NCBI GenBank assembly: GCA_000827265.1
Contig: KN834877.1
Span: 28,313-92,312, forward strand
Reading direction: 5' to 3'
Length of the DNA stretch: 64,000 nucleotides
Source of the DNA: Collybiopsis luxurians FD-317 M1
Taxonomy: Eukaryota > Basidiomycota > Agaricomycetes > Agaricales > Omphalotaceae
The notes under the pieces were generated by a model. The model did not search any database. It was not told where the DNA came from and saw only the letters and a list, made by a program, of their open reading frames with translations. Position numbers and translations under genes: made by a program. Every line of letters starts with the position of its first letter. Within the stretch, counting starts at the first letter, position 1. Below, in pieces: positions 48,020-59,099 of the stretch.

Positions 48020-48510
48020 TGTCAACCTGCAATCAGTGCCCTAAAATTTCATCAAGGCATAGATGTCAAAAACAATCTGGCGTACTTGGTTTCCTGCCGG
48101 CCAACCTTCCCTTTTCTGGCTAGCTGGATCTATGACACCCAAAATTTTGACTCCATCTCCCATATCCATCCCTGCTCAATATCGTCGAGAACATTGCTTA
48201 CAATTGTTTGTGGGGTATATATGCATTCTATATCGAAATACCCATTTCAGCGAAGGTCAGGGAGATCTACAGTAACCACGTTATTCATCAACTGCGAGCT
48301 TGCCTCCTCCTTTATGGAGTATGGGTCCGCACCGGAATGATCCTCGGATGCGTCTGGATTGTGTACCATGGCGTGTATAGAATGATCTCCTGTCTTTCTA
48401 TGCATGATGGCCTGCAGATCGATAGATCCCATCTCGGCGGCTTCAAAAATATTCCGAAATTTCACTCGCTTGGAACGGAGCTCTTTGCAGTCACTCCAAC
48501 AAGTTATCTC
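48020..48510 (-). other. Possible decayed coding stretch in unit D
   Basis: Minus-strand frames read 'MKFRNIFEAAEMGSIDLQAI' and 'PDASEDHSGADPYSIKEEAS' at 48,247-48,465. In another frame lower down (48,030-48,190) they read 'GDGVKILGVIDPASQKREGW' and 'VRQIVFDIYALMKF' ending in a stop. The composition looks protein-like, but the two parts are in different frames and no family is recognised. Unit C lacks an equivalent. Confidence 0.25.
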
Positions 48511-49309
48511 TATTGGCCTTTATCAGGCATTGCAGAATCAAGTAGCATCTCCAGTCTTTCTCAGCCCGAAGTTTGTATTTATGCCATATATTAGTTTCAC
48601 ATTCTATTGCTCAGCATTTCTTCTCTCTTTCATTATTGACGGATGCCAAGCACAACTACAATATCTTGGAGGCTGTGTACTCATCTCATATTGTTCCTTC
48701 CTTGAAAGGCTGACTTACATGTTTCTCCAGGTCTTTCAAGTGTCACGGAGAAGCATTAAGCACAGCTCCTCGTGCAACATTACTTTATTCTCAATTATGA
48801 TACTCAGATACCCGCGGGCATCATTTTGGCTCTACAGTTTCTGCTGTCGAAGATGAATATTCGTATCAGCAATATAGTATCTCAGTAACTTACCTCTCAA
48901 GCCTCATGGCTCACCTTACTGGTCGGGAATCCCCTTCCTCCGATATATTACCACTTGTCCTGAGACTTTGATGTCCTTCGCGGGACATTAGTGAGGATGC
49001 CTTTGGGGGAAGGGGATGATGTGTTTGAGGATAACCATGCCTTTGATGATAACGATCTCATTGACGCAGTGTCATCTTGTTTGGTCACCGATCCCCGAGA
49101 AACTGTATATTTCCGCTGTCATTTCATTCATGAACTCATAACAAGCTTGAATGCAATTGATATTTTATGCTAAATTTTACTGTCAGCCTCATTATATTAT
49201 TCTTCTGGCAGAGAAAATGAACTGTTGGAAGAGCCCCTTGCGTTTATATAAAGTCTTCGAGTTAGAGCAAAAGTCAGAATTGTGCCCGCTCCCGATACCC
49301 TGAGCGCAA

Positions 49310-50960
49310 ATGGACAATGCACTTGTGCAGGAAGAGGAAATATGGTATGTTCAGTTTGGACTATCAGCCTGATGTCATTTTCCCTATTGACATTCATCAA
49401 ATTTTGCATTTAGGTTGGCATTAAACTATGCATTTGCCGCTTCAGCAAGTGCGAATCAGATGTCATCCCATTGTTTATGCACTTATCACTTATCATATGC
49501 CTAGCTCTTTGGATAGCAGATTATTTAGAAACACTGCCATCTGAAATACAAACAATATGGACAAAGAAACCAACAGGAGCATCACTTTTATTTATTTTCA
49601 ACAGATATATCTACTTCATAATGTTGGGGCCTGCCTGGTTGGTTGGTATGCCTGGACGAAGTACAGACCTTGAGTTAGGTGCTCTATTGTTTGCTTGAAT
49701 GGCCTGTCTCATTAATGAAGTTCAGATGTTATGTGGCAAACAAATTATATTTCCTTTTACGACCTATAGCACTTCTCTTTACCAATGGTAAAAGATCCCA
49801 TGATGTATCCTTTTGTTACAGTGGATGAAAGGAGTCCCCAGGGCTTTTTGCATTAAGGGTCTATGCGATCTATGACAGGAGCAGACTGATATTGGCAATA
49901 TCTGCTTTATTTGTACTGTCCCGATCATTCACAGAAATCCTAGTGAGCACAAGACGATGTTTTCCTGACATACATATAACTGCTCTATCTAGGATGCCGG
50001 ACTTTCCCCAGGCGTTCCTGAGACTGGAACTCCATTCCAGGACCTTGCAAGATGTGGAATTCATATCTTGAATCCAAGACTGTATGACAGGTAATTGAAA
50101 GCGGTACTAGTTTGCTCCATACAGACTCTGATCTATTTGAAACATCCAGAAGTAGGCTCAGTCTGAGATTGCTGCTAATGCCTTTTTGATTTTGAAACTT
50201 TTCAGCGCAATTAGTTGTTCCCATCCTCACTTTGGCATTTGATGTTTGGATTTTTGGATTGACATTGAGAAAGTCTCTTCCTCATGCAATTGAAATGAAA
50301 AGACTTGGTGAATCAAGTATAACACAAGTGATTCTCCGTGATGGTAAGCCTGTGAAACATGACGCAGAAAATTACATATAACAAGTCAATCTAAGGTTCT
50401 CTTTACTTCCTGTGGGTTTCAGAACAAGATCTGTCTATGAATCATTTACGAAGTCAGTTGCTGCAGAATCATGCTGATCATCGGGATTATGGATACCATT
50501 AGTATTCTGGTGTGTCAAGATATAGTTTAGATAAAGAAAATAATCTCATTTTCCTAGTTGAATGATTTTCATCCAGATGCAGAGCATGGTGTCAACAGTA
50601 TCAATGTACAGGCATAAGTCCCTGAATGTATATCAACTGCTTCACTGATTACAAACTTGCTATAGTCGTTCTTTATTTTGATAGTACCATTCTTCAATAT
50701 GTGAGTGGATATTTTTGACTTGCCATATAAATGACTAATCATAAATCTTTGAAAGGCTTCCAAACATTTTAATTACCAGACTTATGCTCAATCTGCGTAC
50801 CTTTTCCAACCCTGAGCAAATGAGCAGGCTCACGCGAAATGCTGAAGGACATCACCATCCAGGGTTGCAGTTTGCAACCAATAGTTTCTTAGGGAATATT
50901 GGAGCCCCATTGGGTGGCGAATCTGTGGAAGAAGAGGAGGCAGGTGATGCCGAAGAATGA
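49310..50960 (+). CDS. DUF6533-type membrane protein, copy D
   Basis: The first exon starts MDNALVQEEEIW. The core reads 'LWIADYLETLPSEIQTIW', 'KKPTGASLLFIFNRYIYFI', CYVANKLYFLLRPIALL, 'LFALRVYAIYDRSRLILA', 'ETGTPFQDLARCGIHILN', 'FDVWIFGLTLRKSLPHAIE', 'RDGSLYFL', 'SFFILIVPFFNM' and a last exon with 'FATNSFLGNIGAPLGG' and the acidic end EEEEAGDAEE. The splice pattern equals copy C, including the GC in place of GT after 'SFTEILVS'. The stretch before 'QLVVPILT' carries TGA codons unless removed by an intron whose donor I could not fix. At about 290-300 residues it is of normal family length. Neighbours are transposon fragments on the right. Confidence 0.7.
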
Positions 50961-51059
50961 AGTCTTATCAAAGACACATGTATGCTGTATTTATATCTAT
51001 TCTCATGTTATCCGAAATATCCATCTTCCGACCACCATTTGGATACTTCCTCTTCTTAA

Positions 51060-51390
51060 ATTTGACTTATTTGTTTTGACACCTGCATCCTTAAGTATTT
51101 ATTAGCAGCCAAATACTGCATCTACTAACAATGTATTTATAAAATTTCACTTGCTATAGCAAGTTATACATTATTTACAATATGATTGTTATAACAAGTG
51201 CTGGAAATAATAATTTACTTGATATAATAATAGATACGGCGCCAAAGCAACGGCGTTTGAACTTGACTCAGATTTGACAGTGTGGCAATGCTTGTTGAAG
51301 AATGCCTGAGCCATTGGTTGTCTGGCCACTCAGCACATATTCTGTTCCACTGTTTCACTTTTGTTTCCATTGACTCGCACTAGTAGTTAA
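51060..51390. other. Unassigned AT-rich DNA
   Basis: This holds AT-rich sequence with short repeats of 'ataacaagt' and 'tatagcaagttat' (51,155-51,215) that can fold back on one another. I see no gene. It borders the transposon cluster to the right. Confidence 0.4.
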
Positions 51391-51394
51391 ATAC

Positions 51395-51475
51395 ATATAT
51401 AGAGTGCAGTAGCGATTTTTGATTCAATCTTTCTTCCCCCATTGTTGGATTGACCATCTGAGCTATCCCACCTAA
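51395..51475 (-). mobile_element. tRNA-like SINE head (left copy)
   Basis: On the minus strand this reads 'GGGATAGCTCAGATGGT', a good Pol III A box (TRGCNNAGYNGG-like), followed about 35 bases later by 'AGATTGAATCAA', close to a B box, and then the block 'ctactgcactctatata'. A second copy is at 51,878-51,950 in the opposite orientation. tRNA-type promoter boxes without a foldable tRNA are typical of SINEs or tRNA pseudogenes. Confidence 0.45.
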
Positions 51476-51569
51476 CAGATGGTTGCAAAGCAGAAGGGTA
51501 AACAGGAAAGACATAAAAAAGATAAAGAGAGAAATAAGCTCCCACTGAAGTCTAGAATGGTAAGGTTTA

Positions 51570-51845
51570 GAGTCCAAAGGATTAGCTGAATCTGCTGAAA
51601 GGAGATAAGTCGCCAAAGTTGTGGTGACAGTACCTGCATTCACAGGAGCAGCATTATCAGGACAATGGTTCCGATAATGACCAAGTTTTCCACATCCAGA
51701 GCACTGAACTTCAAAGAGAGGATGAGACAGATGTGACTTGGCAGCGAGAGCGGATGGCAAATGAGGGAGTACAACAGTGGACCCATCAGTAGTGTCCTGC
51801 TGGAAATCCAAGATATGCTTACACTCGTCATTTATCAAGCAATGA
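51570..51845 (-). pseudogene. Retrotransposon gag fragment with CCHC knuckle (left arm)
   Basis: The minus-strand frame contains 'LPHLPSALAAKSHLSHPLF' and the zinc knuckle 'CSGCGKLGHYRNHC' (C-x2-C-x4-H-x4-C), then 'LLSADSANPLDS'. The frame runs to about 51,904 upstream. This is the usual end of a copia-type gag, found as a lone fragment with no protease, integrase or reverse transcriptase nearby. It forms an inverted repeat with 51,955-52,180. Confidence 0.75.
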
Positions 51846-51877
51846 GTGATGTAATCAAAATCAGGTGTTATGAAAAG

Positions 51878-51950
51878 GGATAGCTCAGATGGTGGATCCA
51901 ACAACAGGGGAAGAAAGATTAATTCAAAAATACCTACTACACTCTATATA
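51878..51950 (+). mobile_element. tRNA-like SINE head (right copy)
   Basis: The plus strand reads 'gggatagctcagatggt', then 'gaagaaagatt' and 'actacactctatata', matching 51,395-51,475 on the other strand. The B-box-like part is weaker here (gattaattcaa). It lies between the two gag arms. Confidence 0.45.
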
Positions 51951-51954
51951 GATA

Positions 51955-52180
51955 CACTACTGATGGGTCTGCTGTTACATCCCCTCATTTGCCATCTGCT
52001 CTCACTGCCAAGTTACATCTGTCTCATTCTCTCTCTGAAGCTAGGTGCTTGAAATGTGGAAAACTTCATCATTATCAGAACCATTGTCCTGATAGTGCTG
52101 ATCCTGTGAATGCAGGTACTGTCACCATTCCTTTGGAGACTTATGTCCTTTCAGCAGATTCAGCTACTCCTTTGGAGTGT
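51955..52180 (+). pseudogene. Retrotransposon gag fragment with CCHC knuckle (right arm)
   Basis: The plus-strand frame reads 'MPSALTAKLHLSHSL', the knuckle 'CLKCGKLHHYQNHC' and 'LSADSATPLE'. It is about 85% like the left arm by eye. In the knuckle the Gly before His is replaced (KLHHY for KLGHY). The fragment is truncated at both ends. Confidence 0.75.
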
Positions 52181-52199
52181 GACTTTGTCATTGAGATGT

Positions 52200-52870
52200 T
52201 CAAACAGTGCAATTGCTAGCAGTCAAAGCAAGTTATTTGATTCTCCATTCAGAGTCCAGTGTCAACATATAAATTACTACAATCATTTGCCCTAGTTGAG
52301 AATTCTATATAGCAATTCCAATCTCTGTCTGGGTAAGTAAAATTGAGAAAATTGAAACTTTTCCCAGTGATGTCGTGTGCCTGGTGTAATTTGAATAAAT
52401 GACAAACAAGGTGAGTCGAAACATACAGATAGCACATTGGGATTGAGGAAAAGCCAAAGGTGGATGAGAGCTTCTGGAATGACGGAAGCAGCATAAGAAC
52501 CAGTCCCCCAAAACCGGCAGTCATGCACACAATTGTCAGATCAAAATAGCTGCAGTAAATTCTCTGGATGCAGACACCGAGAGCATGTGGAGAGTAAGTA
52601 GGAGCTTTGATACTTTACTTACTGACACTCACTGAATTTGCTTAGGGTTATTTATGTTCTTCATTCGACACCTTTACTCATAGATCTTCCTTCAAGGCCT
52701 TCAGCAACTACAACCCAGTCGACGACAACACCGCCGCGAACTTTGCCAAAGGTGTGGGTACGGGGCCATCATTTTTTAACCAGCCCGTGTGATAGGCGTA
52801 GTAAGTCGGATTTGGGTTCTTCTGTACTTGGCGTACCTGCATGAACAATTCAAGAACAGCCTTGAAACTG
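52200..52870. other. No gene recognised
   Basis: Minus-strand frames at 52,249-52,530 are hydrophobic ('FLCCFRHSRSSH', 'YVSTHLVCHLF') but overlap in several registers, as expected of decayed DNA. No family is recognised. The MITE-like element begins just after. Confidence 0.4.
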
Positions 52871-52876
52871 TGATTA

Positions 52877-53388
52877 GTGATGGGGAGGGTCAGGCTTGAG
52901 CCCTAAAGCCCGGCCCGGCCCGACCCGACCCAGCCCTAGAAAGCCCGACCCTATGCCAGGGCTTAGGAGGGCTCAAGGCTCGGGTTTGAACTCAACTAAG
53001 TATCACTATTTCTAAGTGTTGTAATTACCTAAAGGGTAATATTGTTGAAGCACTACAAGTTGTTAAGTGTAGCACTCATTGAGAGTTGATTGTATGAGAG
53101 CTACTACAGTCTTCAACTCAACTAGAAGAGGAGGAGGAGCTCCTACAGCCTGTCAAGATGGAAGATATGAAAAGCAAGCATGCTGCAAAACATTTGGTCC
53201 AAGAAGATGAGTCATTTCTTATTGAGGTGGAGTTGGATCCTGACACTGAAGAATAGACACCAGTGTAGTAGTTTGTATGTATAATGCTGAACAGTATCCT
53301 AAGTACTTTGTATTTATCATGTTCTTCTTCACAACTGTGTTGAGCCCAAGCCCTCCCAAGCCCTCCCCTCCCCTCCCCATCACTAAAG
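52877..53388. mobile_element. hAT-like non-autonomous element (MITE)
   Basis: The left end reads 'tagtgatggggaggg', and the right end is its reverse complement (ccctccccatcacta, ending at 53,388). 'TAGTG' fits the hAT terminal pattern (C/TARNG). Just inside the left end is a run of GGCCC/GACCC repeats with 'gcttgagccc', and the right end has 'gagcccaagccctccc', so the inverted similarity runs for roughly 30 bases with slippage. The inside has a short frame ending ELDPDTEE but no transposase. I could not find a clean 8-base target duplication. Confidence 0.55.
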
Positions 53389-53399
53389 TCTGTGATATG

Positions 53400-54640
53400 G
53401 CAGGTGAATCACGGTAACGTGTGTTTAACTGTAATGTTAGAGCGACGAGAGTCACAGTAACGCCACACGCGAGATGGGGGACAAGGTAGGTACTCAGGAA
53501 TGACTGTTGTAAGTGGGGTGGTATTCGAGAGAACCTCCTTCTACGAGTACAACCGAGTTCCTTATATACGAAAAACTAGCTACCCTGTGTCTAAAAGTAG
53601 TTAGTACGAGATAACACAAATGATAAGATACGCTAGATGAGATAATCCTAAAAGAAAAGAGTAACAATCATGACGAAGTCACGATTCCGTTACATTAACG
53701 CTAGTAAATTAGCACATGTATACTGTGTAATGCCTTTCTTCTGATGAGATAGCCATCCGGAGACTCACAATGTCTTAGATTGCAAGTACTTGTGTCCTTT
53801 TGAATGTACTATGTACTGATTTCATCTGCCAAAAAAAAAAAAATACAGGCTACTGCATTACTTCACTTCGGTATGTTTGAGTGCTCTGCCAAACCACATT
53901 TTGATCCCAAATTTATTCTTCCCTCTTCTCCTTAGCTGGCCGGAGGCCCGATGACCCCCCGATATTCAGCTAAAAACCCCAACACATGAATTGACCTACG
54001 AGTCTCGAGGTTTGCTTTTCCTTTTTTTTTTTTGCTCTTTTCTTGTTTTTTTTTTAGCTTGAGTGCAAGAAGGTGGGGGGCGGGAGGGAGAGAGGAAAAG
54101 GCATGCCCAAGAGCGTTAAAGAAACGAAGAAAATTCTGCAGCAACTACCTCCGCAGTTGGCCACGCGAGTGCCAAAAATGACTTACTTATACGGTACGGC
54201 GATAATCGCACACTTGACACTTGACCAGAACGCTGCCCCTGGCAGGTGCAAGATATGTATTAGTCCTGCATTCCCTGCCCTCGATCCGATACCTTCAATT
54301 CCAAGACGATCCTTAATACTTTGAAATAGGTGTATAAACTATGTACAGGAACTTTTTTTGAGTATTAAAGCCTTCTACCCTAGGTAACGTGTAAGGTGGG
54401 CTGTAACATCTATCTAATTAAGCAACTCAGAACAGAAAAAGAAAGAAGGTACTAAACGGCGGAGACGACGAAAACAGAATTCAAGAATACTGGAGCGGTA
54501 TATGACTATAGGCAAGGTAAGGTAAAAGGATCTCCGTCACACACCTCCCCTCCTCCGCATGTCCCAAGTAAAAAGAAAGAAAAAAATCAATTCCCACAAA
54601 CGCAATCAACAATCAACGACCCCTCAAAGCTTAACGCTTA
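53400..54640. other. 3' flank of AMT gene, no gene recognised
   Basis: This holds poly-A, poly-T and purine runs (53,829-53,842; 54,018-54,058) and short frames only. A plus frame at 54,073-54,324 has no domain. The gene to the right points into this stretch, so its poly-A signal should lie around 54,300-54,650. Confidence 0.5.
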
Positions 54641-54651
54641 ACACACGGCAC

Positions 54652-57078
54652 CTACGCACCACCCCCATGCCCCTTCTCCAAACTATTCTCATCAACATGA
54701 TGTACCTGATGCATCGGCTCCCTCCCCCCACTCGTGATCCCCAACCCCCCATTCACCTTCCCCTCAATCTCATGCCCAATCTCCTGCTCAATCCCCACAT
54801 AATCATACGCAAACTCGCCCATATCGTGCTCGTCCAACCCTAGCATCTCGGCCTCTTCGGATCCGCGCATGCGGAGGAAGCCGCCGGGGAAGAAGTGCAT
54901 GAGCCAGAGGATGATCGTTGTCATGACGAAGGAGTAGGAGAGGGCGGCGGCGGAGTCGGCGAGTTGGTAGCCTAGTTGGACTGTTGGGGAAAAGGAGGGG
55001 GGTGGGAGAGGGGGTAGTTAGTGAAACGTGCGTGTGGGATTAGAAAGGGGGAGAAGAGGAAACGTACTGTAATGATGGTCCAACCAGCCTCCGCCGATAG
55101 AGGTGATACCATCGAACCCAGCTACAGACGCTTGGGCGAACAGGCCGGTGAGGACATTGCCTACGATACCACCGATTGCGTGGGAGGCGAAGATCTGGAA
55201 ATAGCAAAGAAAACGAAGGGGAGAAGGAAAAAGGGGGGAAAAAGGAACGTCAGCATGGGTCGTTGACGTTGACGGGCGGGAGAAGACTATATAAAAACCG
55301 GGAAAGCGAAAATACAGCGTGCCTATCGCGAGAGTAACTCGGATCGACTAGGGCAATGAGGGACGAAGGAAGGGAAAGGGAGATCCACATGTCCCTTCGA
55401 ACGTGCAGTCGATCCGTCATCCCCTGCAAACGGTAGAATTCCAACCACGATAAACCAGCGTATCCGCTCCAAACACGACACACCAGATCCCAGATTCCGA
55501 AAGTCCACACGCAGATTTTCTCTCGCCATATTTCAAAGGAAATTACTCACATCGAGTGTATCGTCATATCCGAAGACGAATTTAAGCTGTGTAGCAAAGT
55601 TGCATACGGTTCCAGCCATGAAACCAAATAGGACAGCGGCAGCTGTATGAAAGGGAAGATGCGTTAGTACGAGTAAACGAAAATTATTAGGAGTGTACGG
55701 AAATGAAAGAATTCCGACAGAACAAAAATTGGGGAAGGGGTAAACGAACGGAAAAAGAAAAACTACTCACGAGCACCAACAAATCCAGAGCCAGGGGTAA
55801 TAGCGACCAAACCTGCAATAGCGCCACTGCAGAAACCGACAGCAGACCATTTTCGTTCGATTCGGTAATCCTGGATAGGAGAGAAGTTCAGTCACAATGA
55901 GCACGAACTCGGACAACGATGAGCTCTTGTAACAAGCTGCACTTACCCAAAGCATCCATGTCAATCCACCGACGCTGGCAGCGAGGTTGGTCACCGTGCA
56001 CGCCATCGCAGCACGAAGGTTAGCTGTTCAAAAAAACCCACAACCGTTTAAAAATCACAAACACACGGAGACGATCGAGAACACCCACCACTCAACGCAG
56101 ACCCGCCATTAAATCCAAACCATCCAAACCAAAGTAACGCTGTCCCGAGAATGACATACGAAGTGTTATGTGGTTTATACGCCAACCTTTCCGTTCCATA
56201 CCCCCTTCGTTTACCCAAGTAGATGGAAATGGCCAATGCCGCAGAGCCAGAAGAGATATGCACAGGGGAACCTCCTGCAAAGTCGAGCCCGCCGAGGACG
56301 AACGACCAACCGTTGGAGTTCCAGGTCCAGCAGGCAATCGGGTCGTACACGAGGGTCGACCAGAAGAACACAAAGGCAATGCAGGGACCTAGACGGCCGC
56401 GTTCGGAGACGGCGCCTAGGGCGAGCATGGGGCTGTGAGAGGAGGGGGGTTAGGAAGGGATTGGGGAACTGATCGATAGATTCAGAACCCACGTAATTGC
56501 AGCGAACATGAGCTGGTAAACCGCGAATACGAGGGCAGGAATACGTGGACTACCGATAGAGGGTTCCCCTGCTACGCCCTTCATACCAAAATGCTCTACA
56601 AAAAAGAAAGTTAAAAGTTAAGCGAGTTGTTTGGCATGTCTCATTTTTGGAGATTAGCGTACTCAGGTTACCGATGAAAGCACTTCCAGTTTCACTAAAC
56701 GCGAGCGCTATACGAAGGGAAAGAAAAATGATTCAACGACGCGAATGACAGGCAGTAGGATAAATGCCTAACTTACAGTAACCCCAGAAAAACCATTGAA
56801 ACGAGACGACCGCTAGAGTCATCATACTCATGTATATCATTGATAGAGCGTTCTTCCGTCTAAGAAGGCCAGAGTAAAAGTACCCGAGACCTGGAATCAT
56901 GATAAAGACGAGCGCAGTCCCAGCGAGCGTCCATGCAATGTCCCCATTCTGATACACCGTTTGTGTCCCCGACTCGTCTGTGAAGATAATACTTCCTGCT
57001 AGAAAGAAACAAGTCAATATAAAAAAGAACAACGAAAAGATCTGGAAATTTACAATCATCATAGGTGATATTGACCAT
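54652..57078 (-). CDS. Ammonium transporter, AMT/MEP family
   Basis: The product is a plasma-membrane ammonium channel/transporter with eleven helices. The first exon gives MVNITYDD. Exon 2 has 'GDIAWTLAGTALVFIMIPGL' then 'YFYSGLLRRKNALSMIYMSM', the family's opening two helices. Next come 'FSETGSAFIGN', 'HFGMKGVAGEPSIGSPRIP' and a large exon with 'RGRLGPCIAFVFFWSTLVYD' and the signature 'LDFAGGSPVHISSG', whose His is the first pore histidine. Then follow 'WFGFNGGSALS', 'ANLRAAMACTVTNLAAS' and 'ITPGSGFVGA'. 'IFASHAIGGIVGNVLTGLFA' carries the second pore histidine. The C-terminal regulatory tail is 'LGLDEHDMGEFAYDYVG', with a His/Gly-rich end. About ten exons give roughly 490 residues, normal for the family. 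One intron donor (after 'AFIGN') and the one after 'GGWLDHHY' are not perfectly placed. A shrunken copy lies at 38.6-39.8 kb. Confidence 0.92.
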
Positions 57079-57163
57079 GGCGAGGCAATCCCAGAAAAAG
57101 AAGCTCGCGAAGCCGAACAGAAGGGGGAGGAAAAAGAACGGGGGAAAGAAAAGGTAACGTTAC

Positions 57164-57649
57164 GATAAGCAAAAGGGCGTCGCAGATAAATAAGATAACT
57201 AAATTCAATTCCGGGTTCTTATTGATCAAGGACGCGACCTTTACCAAAGTGGGTCAAATATTTCACACGGCTTATCTTCCAATCACCATCCTCCTATATT
57301 GTTTCGTTGCGCTTGGCTTTCGAAACACAAGGCACAATCAATCGGTCGCTGTACGTTTAAAATTGGGGGGTCAAGGGAAGCTTGAACGACAACTCCAACG
57401 CCCAGAAATTCTCTGCAATTTCGGGACGCTAAACTTCTTGCAGCTTGGTCTCTGTAATCTACCCCTATTTGCCTGCGAGAGTCGATAGCTGCGTAGGCGG
57501 CACCCAATCCCGCTATTTTGGAGTCGGTCTGGAGTCGGTACATATGGATGCCCAGTCCAATGATAGGCTTCTTATTATCCTCAGTTCTGCATCCGCGATA
57601 TCGTCGGTGAATTCTTCTAATAGTCATCATTGTGAAAGGTCTTCTTATC
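57164..57649. promoter_or_regulatory. GATA motifs upstream of AMT gene
   Basis: GATAA/GATAAG cores are seen at 57,164, 57,185 and 57,194 on the plus strand, and at 57,271, 57,575 and 57,643 on the minus strand, all within about 570 bases upstream of the start codon. Fungal ammonium transporter genes are commonly switched on by AreA/Nit2-type GATA factors when nitrogen is scarce. The motif is short and the DNA AT-rich, so chance sites are expected. Confidence 0.4.
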
Positions 57650-57740
57650 TTCGACAGCTGTAAATTCAATACATTAGCTGCCGTTCCTGCTGTTGTCCCG
57701 CCGTCTGCGCATGGCGCAAGACGGAGGCAGATTTAGAGGC
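57180..57740. repeat. Direct repeat upstream of AMT, copy 1
   Basis: This repeats at 59,100-59,690. Shared blocks include 'gcagataaat' at the start, 'cttatcttccaatcacc', 'cgcttggcttt', 'ttgaatgacaactccaac'-type text and 'catatggatgcccagtcc'. The two copies are about 1.9 kb apart in the same orientation. The GATA-rich part belongs to it, so the promoter region of the transporter has been duplicated upstream. Confidence 0.8.
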
Positions 57741-57749
57741 GGAATTAAT

Positions 57750-59090
57750 TTATTCCCGTGCAAGCTAACGTTCCTGGAATCGACCTCTAGCTGGCTGAGG
57801 CTCAGAGCAGTGCAAGTCAACCACCCGCGCTGCTGTCACCGATCAGTATTCACTTTATACCAAATTCGTAGAAGAAGATGCCTTACATGTCTGTCTATAC
57901 GCTCACCATCACATTCCTGTGCTATAGCTACGGACAGACGTAAAAGAACAGACTACAGCGAAACTGATGCTTTCTTGCCCCCGCCGATGGTCCAGCTTCG
58001 ATCCATTGCTACATCGACCGCGATGTGTGTCGCCTTGGGACTTCTCAGAATCGTTCATCAATATTCTTTACTCAAATACAACTATTGAATCTGTCAAGCT
58101 TAGCATTTCAAAAGTTGGCACTAACACGCACTAACAGCACCTTCCCATCATGTTTCGAATCGTCAAAGTGTTCAAATGCTTCTGGGTTCTGGCCTCTTCT
58201 CTCATCTCGTCGGATACTAATGGTATTGGTAATACAGTTTTGAGTACATGGTAACCACACTTCGACTGTCACGCCTGCGCTTCGCTCTGTCATTCCATCC
58301 ATCCCATCCCCGGAGTCAGTCAGCCCAACGTACGTATTCAATCAAACCCAAATGATCATATGATCTTCTTGTCAGCCTCGCAGATCAGAGTCGTGACTCA
58401 ACGCGCACGTTTATTCTACAATGTACATGTACCGGCGGAAAAATTTATGGCAGTACAAACCGAATCTGGCTCCAAAATCAAATTTCGAACTAACATTAAC
58501 GGCTACGTACTATTAGATAAATTACATACTCACTAGAGTAAGTTTCTATTATTCCACTTATGCTTTAATTACCTTCTATCTGCATTTTTCATCGTCTCCC
58601 AGAATGGAATAGAACTGCCCTGCGCTCCCTGCCCACGGGCCATGCCTACCGCGGTCGAGTGCTTATTTAGTTGGTAAGAACAATTAGTTGATTCGGTTTT
58701 TTTCCCATAACCAAAGTGAATGAAACCACATTTTGACAAAGGCAGAGCAGAAGGCTGGAATCGGGTACTTAGTAAGGCATATGCGCTTTCTTTTTTGGCT
58801 TTATAATGGGTAGCTACCTTAAAAAGTACCCCCAGTAGAACACCAAAAAAGAGTGTCTCTTAGGTATATTTCTGGACCTTCCTAAAACACCCTAAGAAGG
58901 GTAGGTTGGGTGGTTGCCTGAAGTGGTATTCATGACCTTTCTATGGACTTTAAATATTACTGGATAATTGTATTTCAGTGGGTGTGAAGATTCCATGAGT
59001 AGTGCATGGCTTACCTGCCTTCTCTTTCCTTCTCGCAGATTCTGCTGTTCCATTCTAGCAGGTTCTATAGACCTGTAGCACATTGCTAGT
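57750..59090. other. DNA between the two AMT-upstream repeats
   Basis: No supported gene. Short frames at 57,693-58,088 and 58,108-58,341 lack domains and splice partners. A run near 58,740-58,920 is AT-rich with repeated 'aagaagggtaggttggg'-like text. Confidence 0.4.
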
Positions 59091-59099
59091 GTTTAGTGC

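Larger units (their letters stand above)
45142..51000 (+). repeat. Tandem segmental duplication, unit D
   Basis: Second unit of the pair described for 39,775-45,140. It is a little longer than C, mainly because of DNA at about 47,740-48,600 with no clear equivalent in C. It ends just after the DUF6533 copy D. Confidence 0.8.

Noticed and set aside
56170..56472. Plus-strand Arg-rich frame
   Set aside because: Antisense to the ammonium transporter signature exon.
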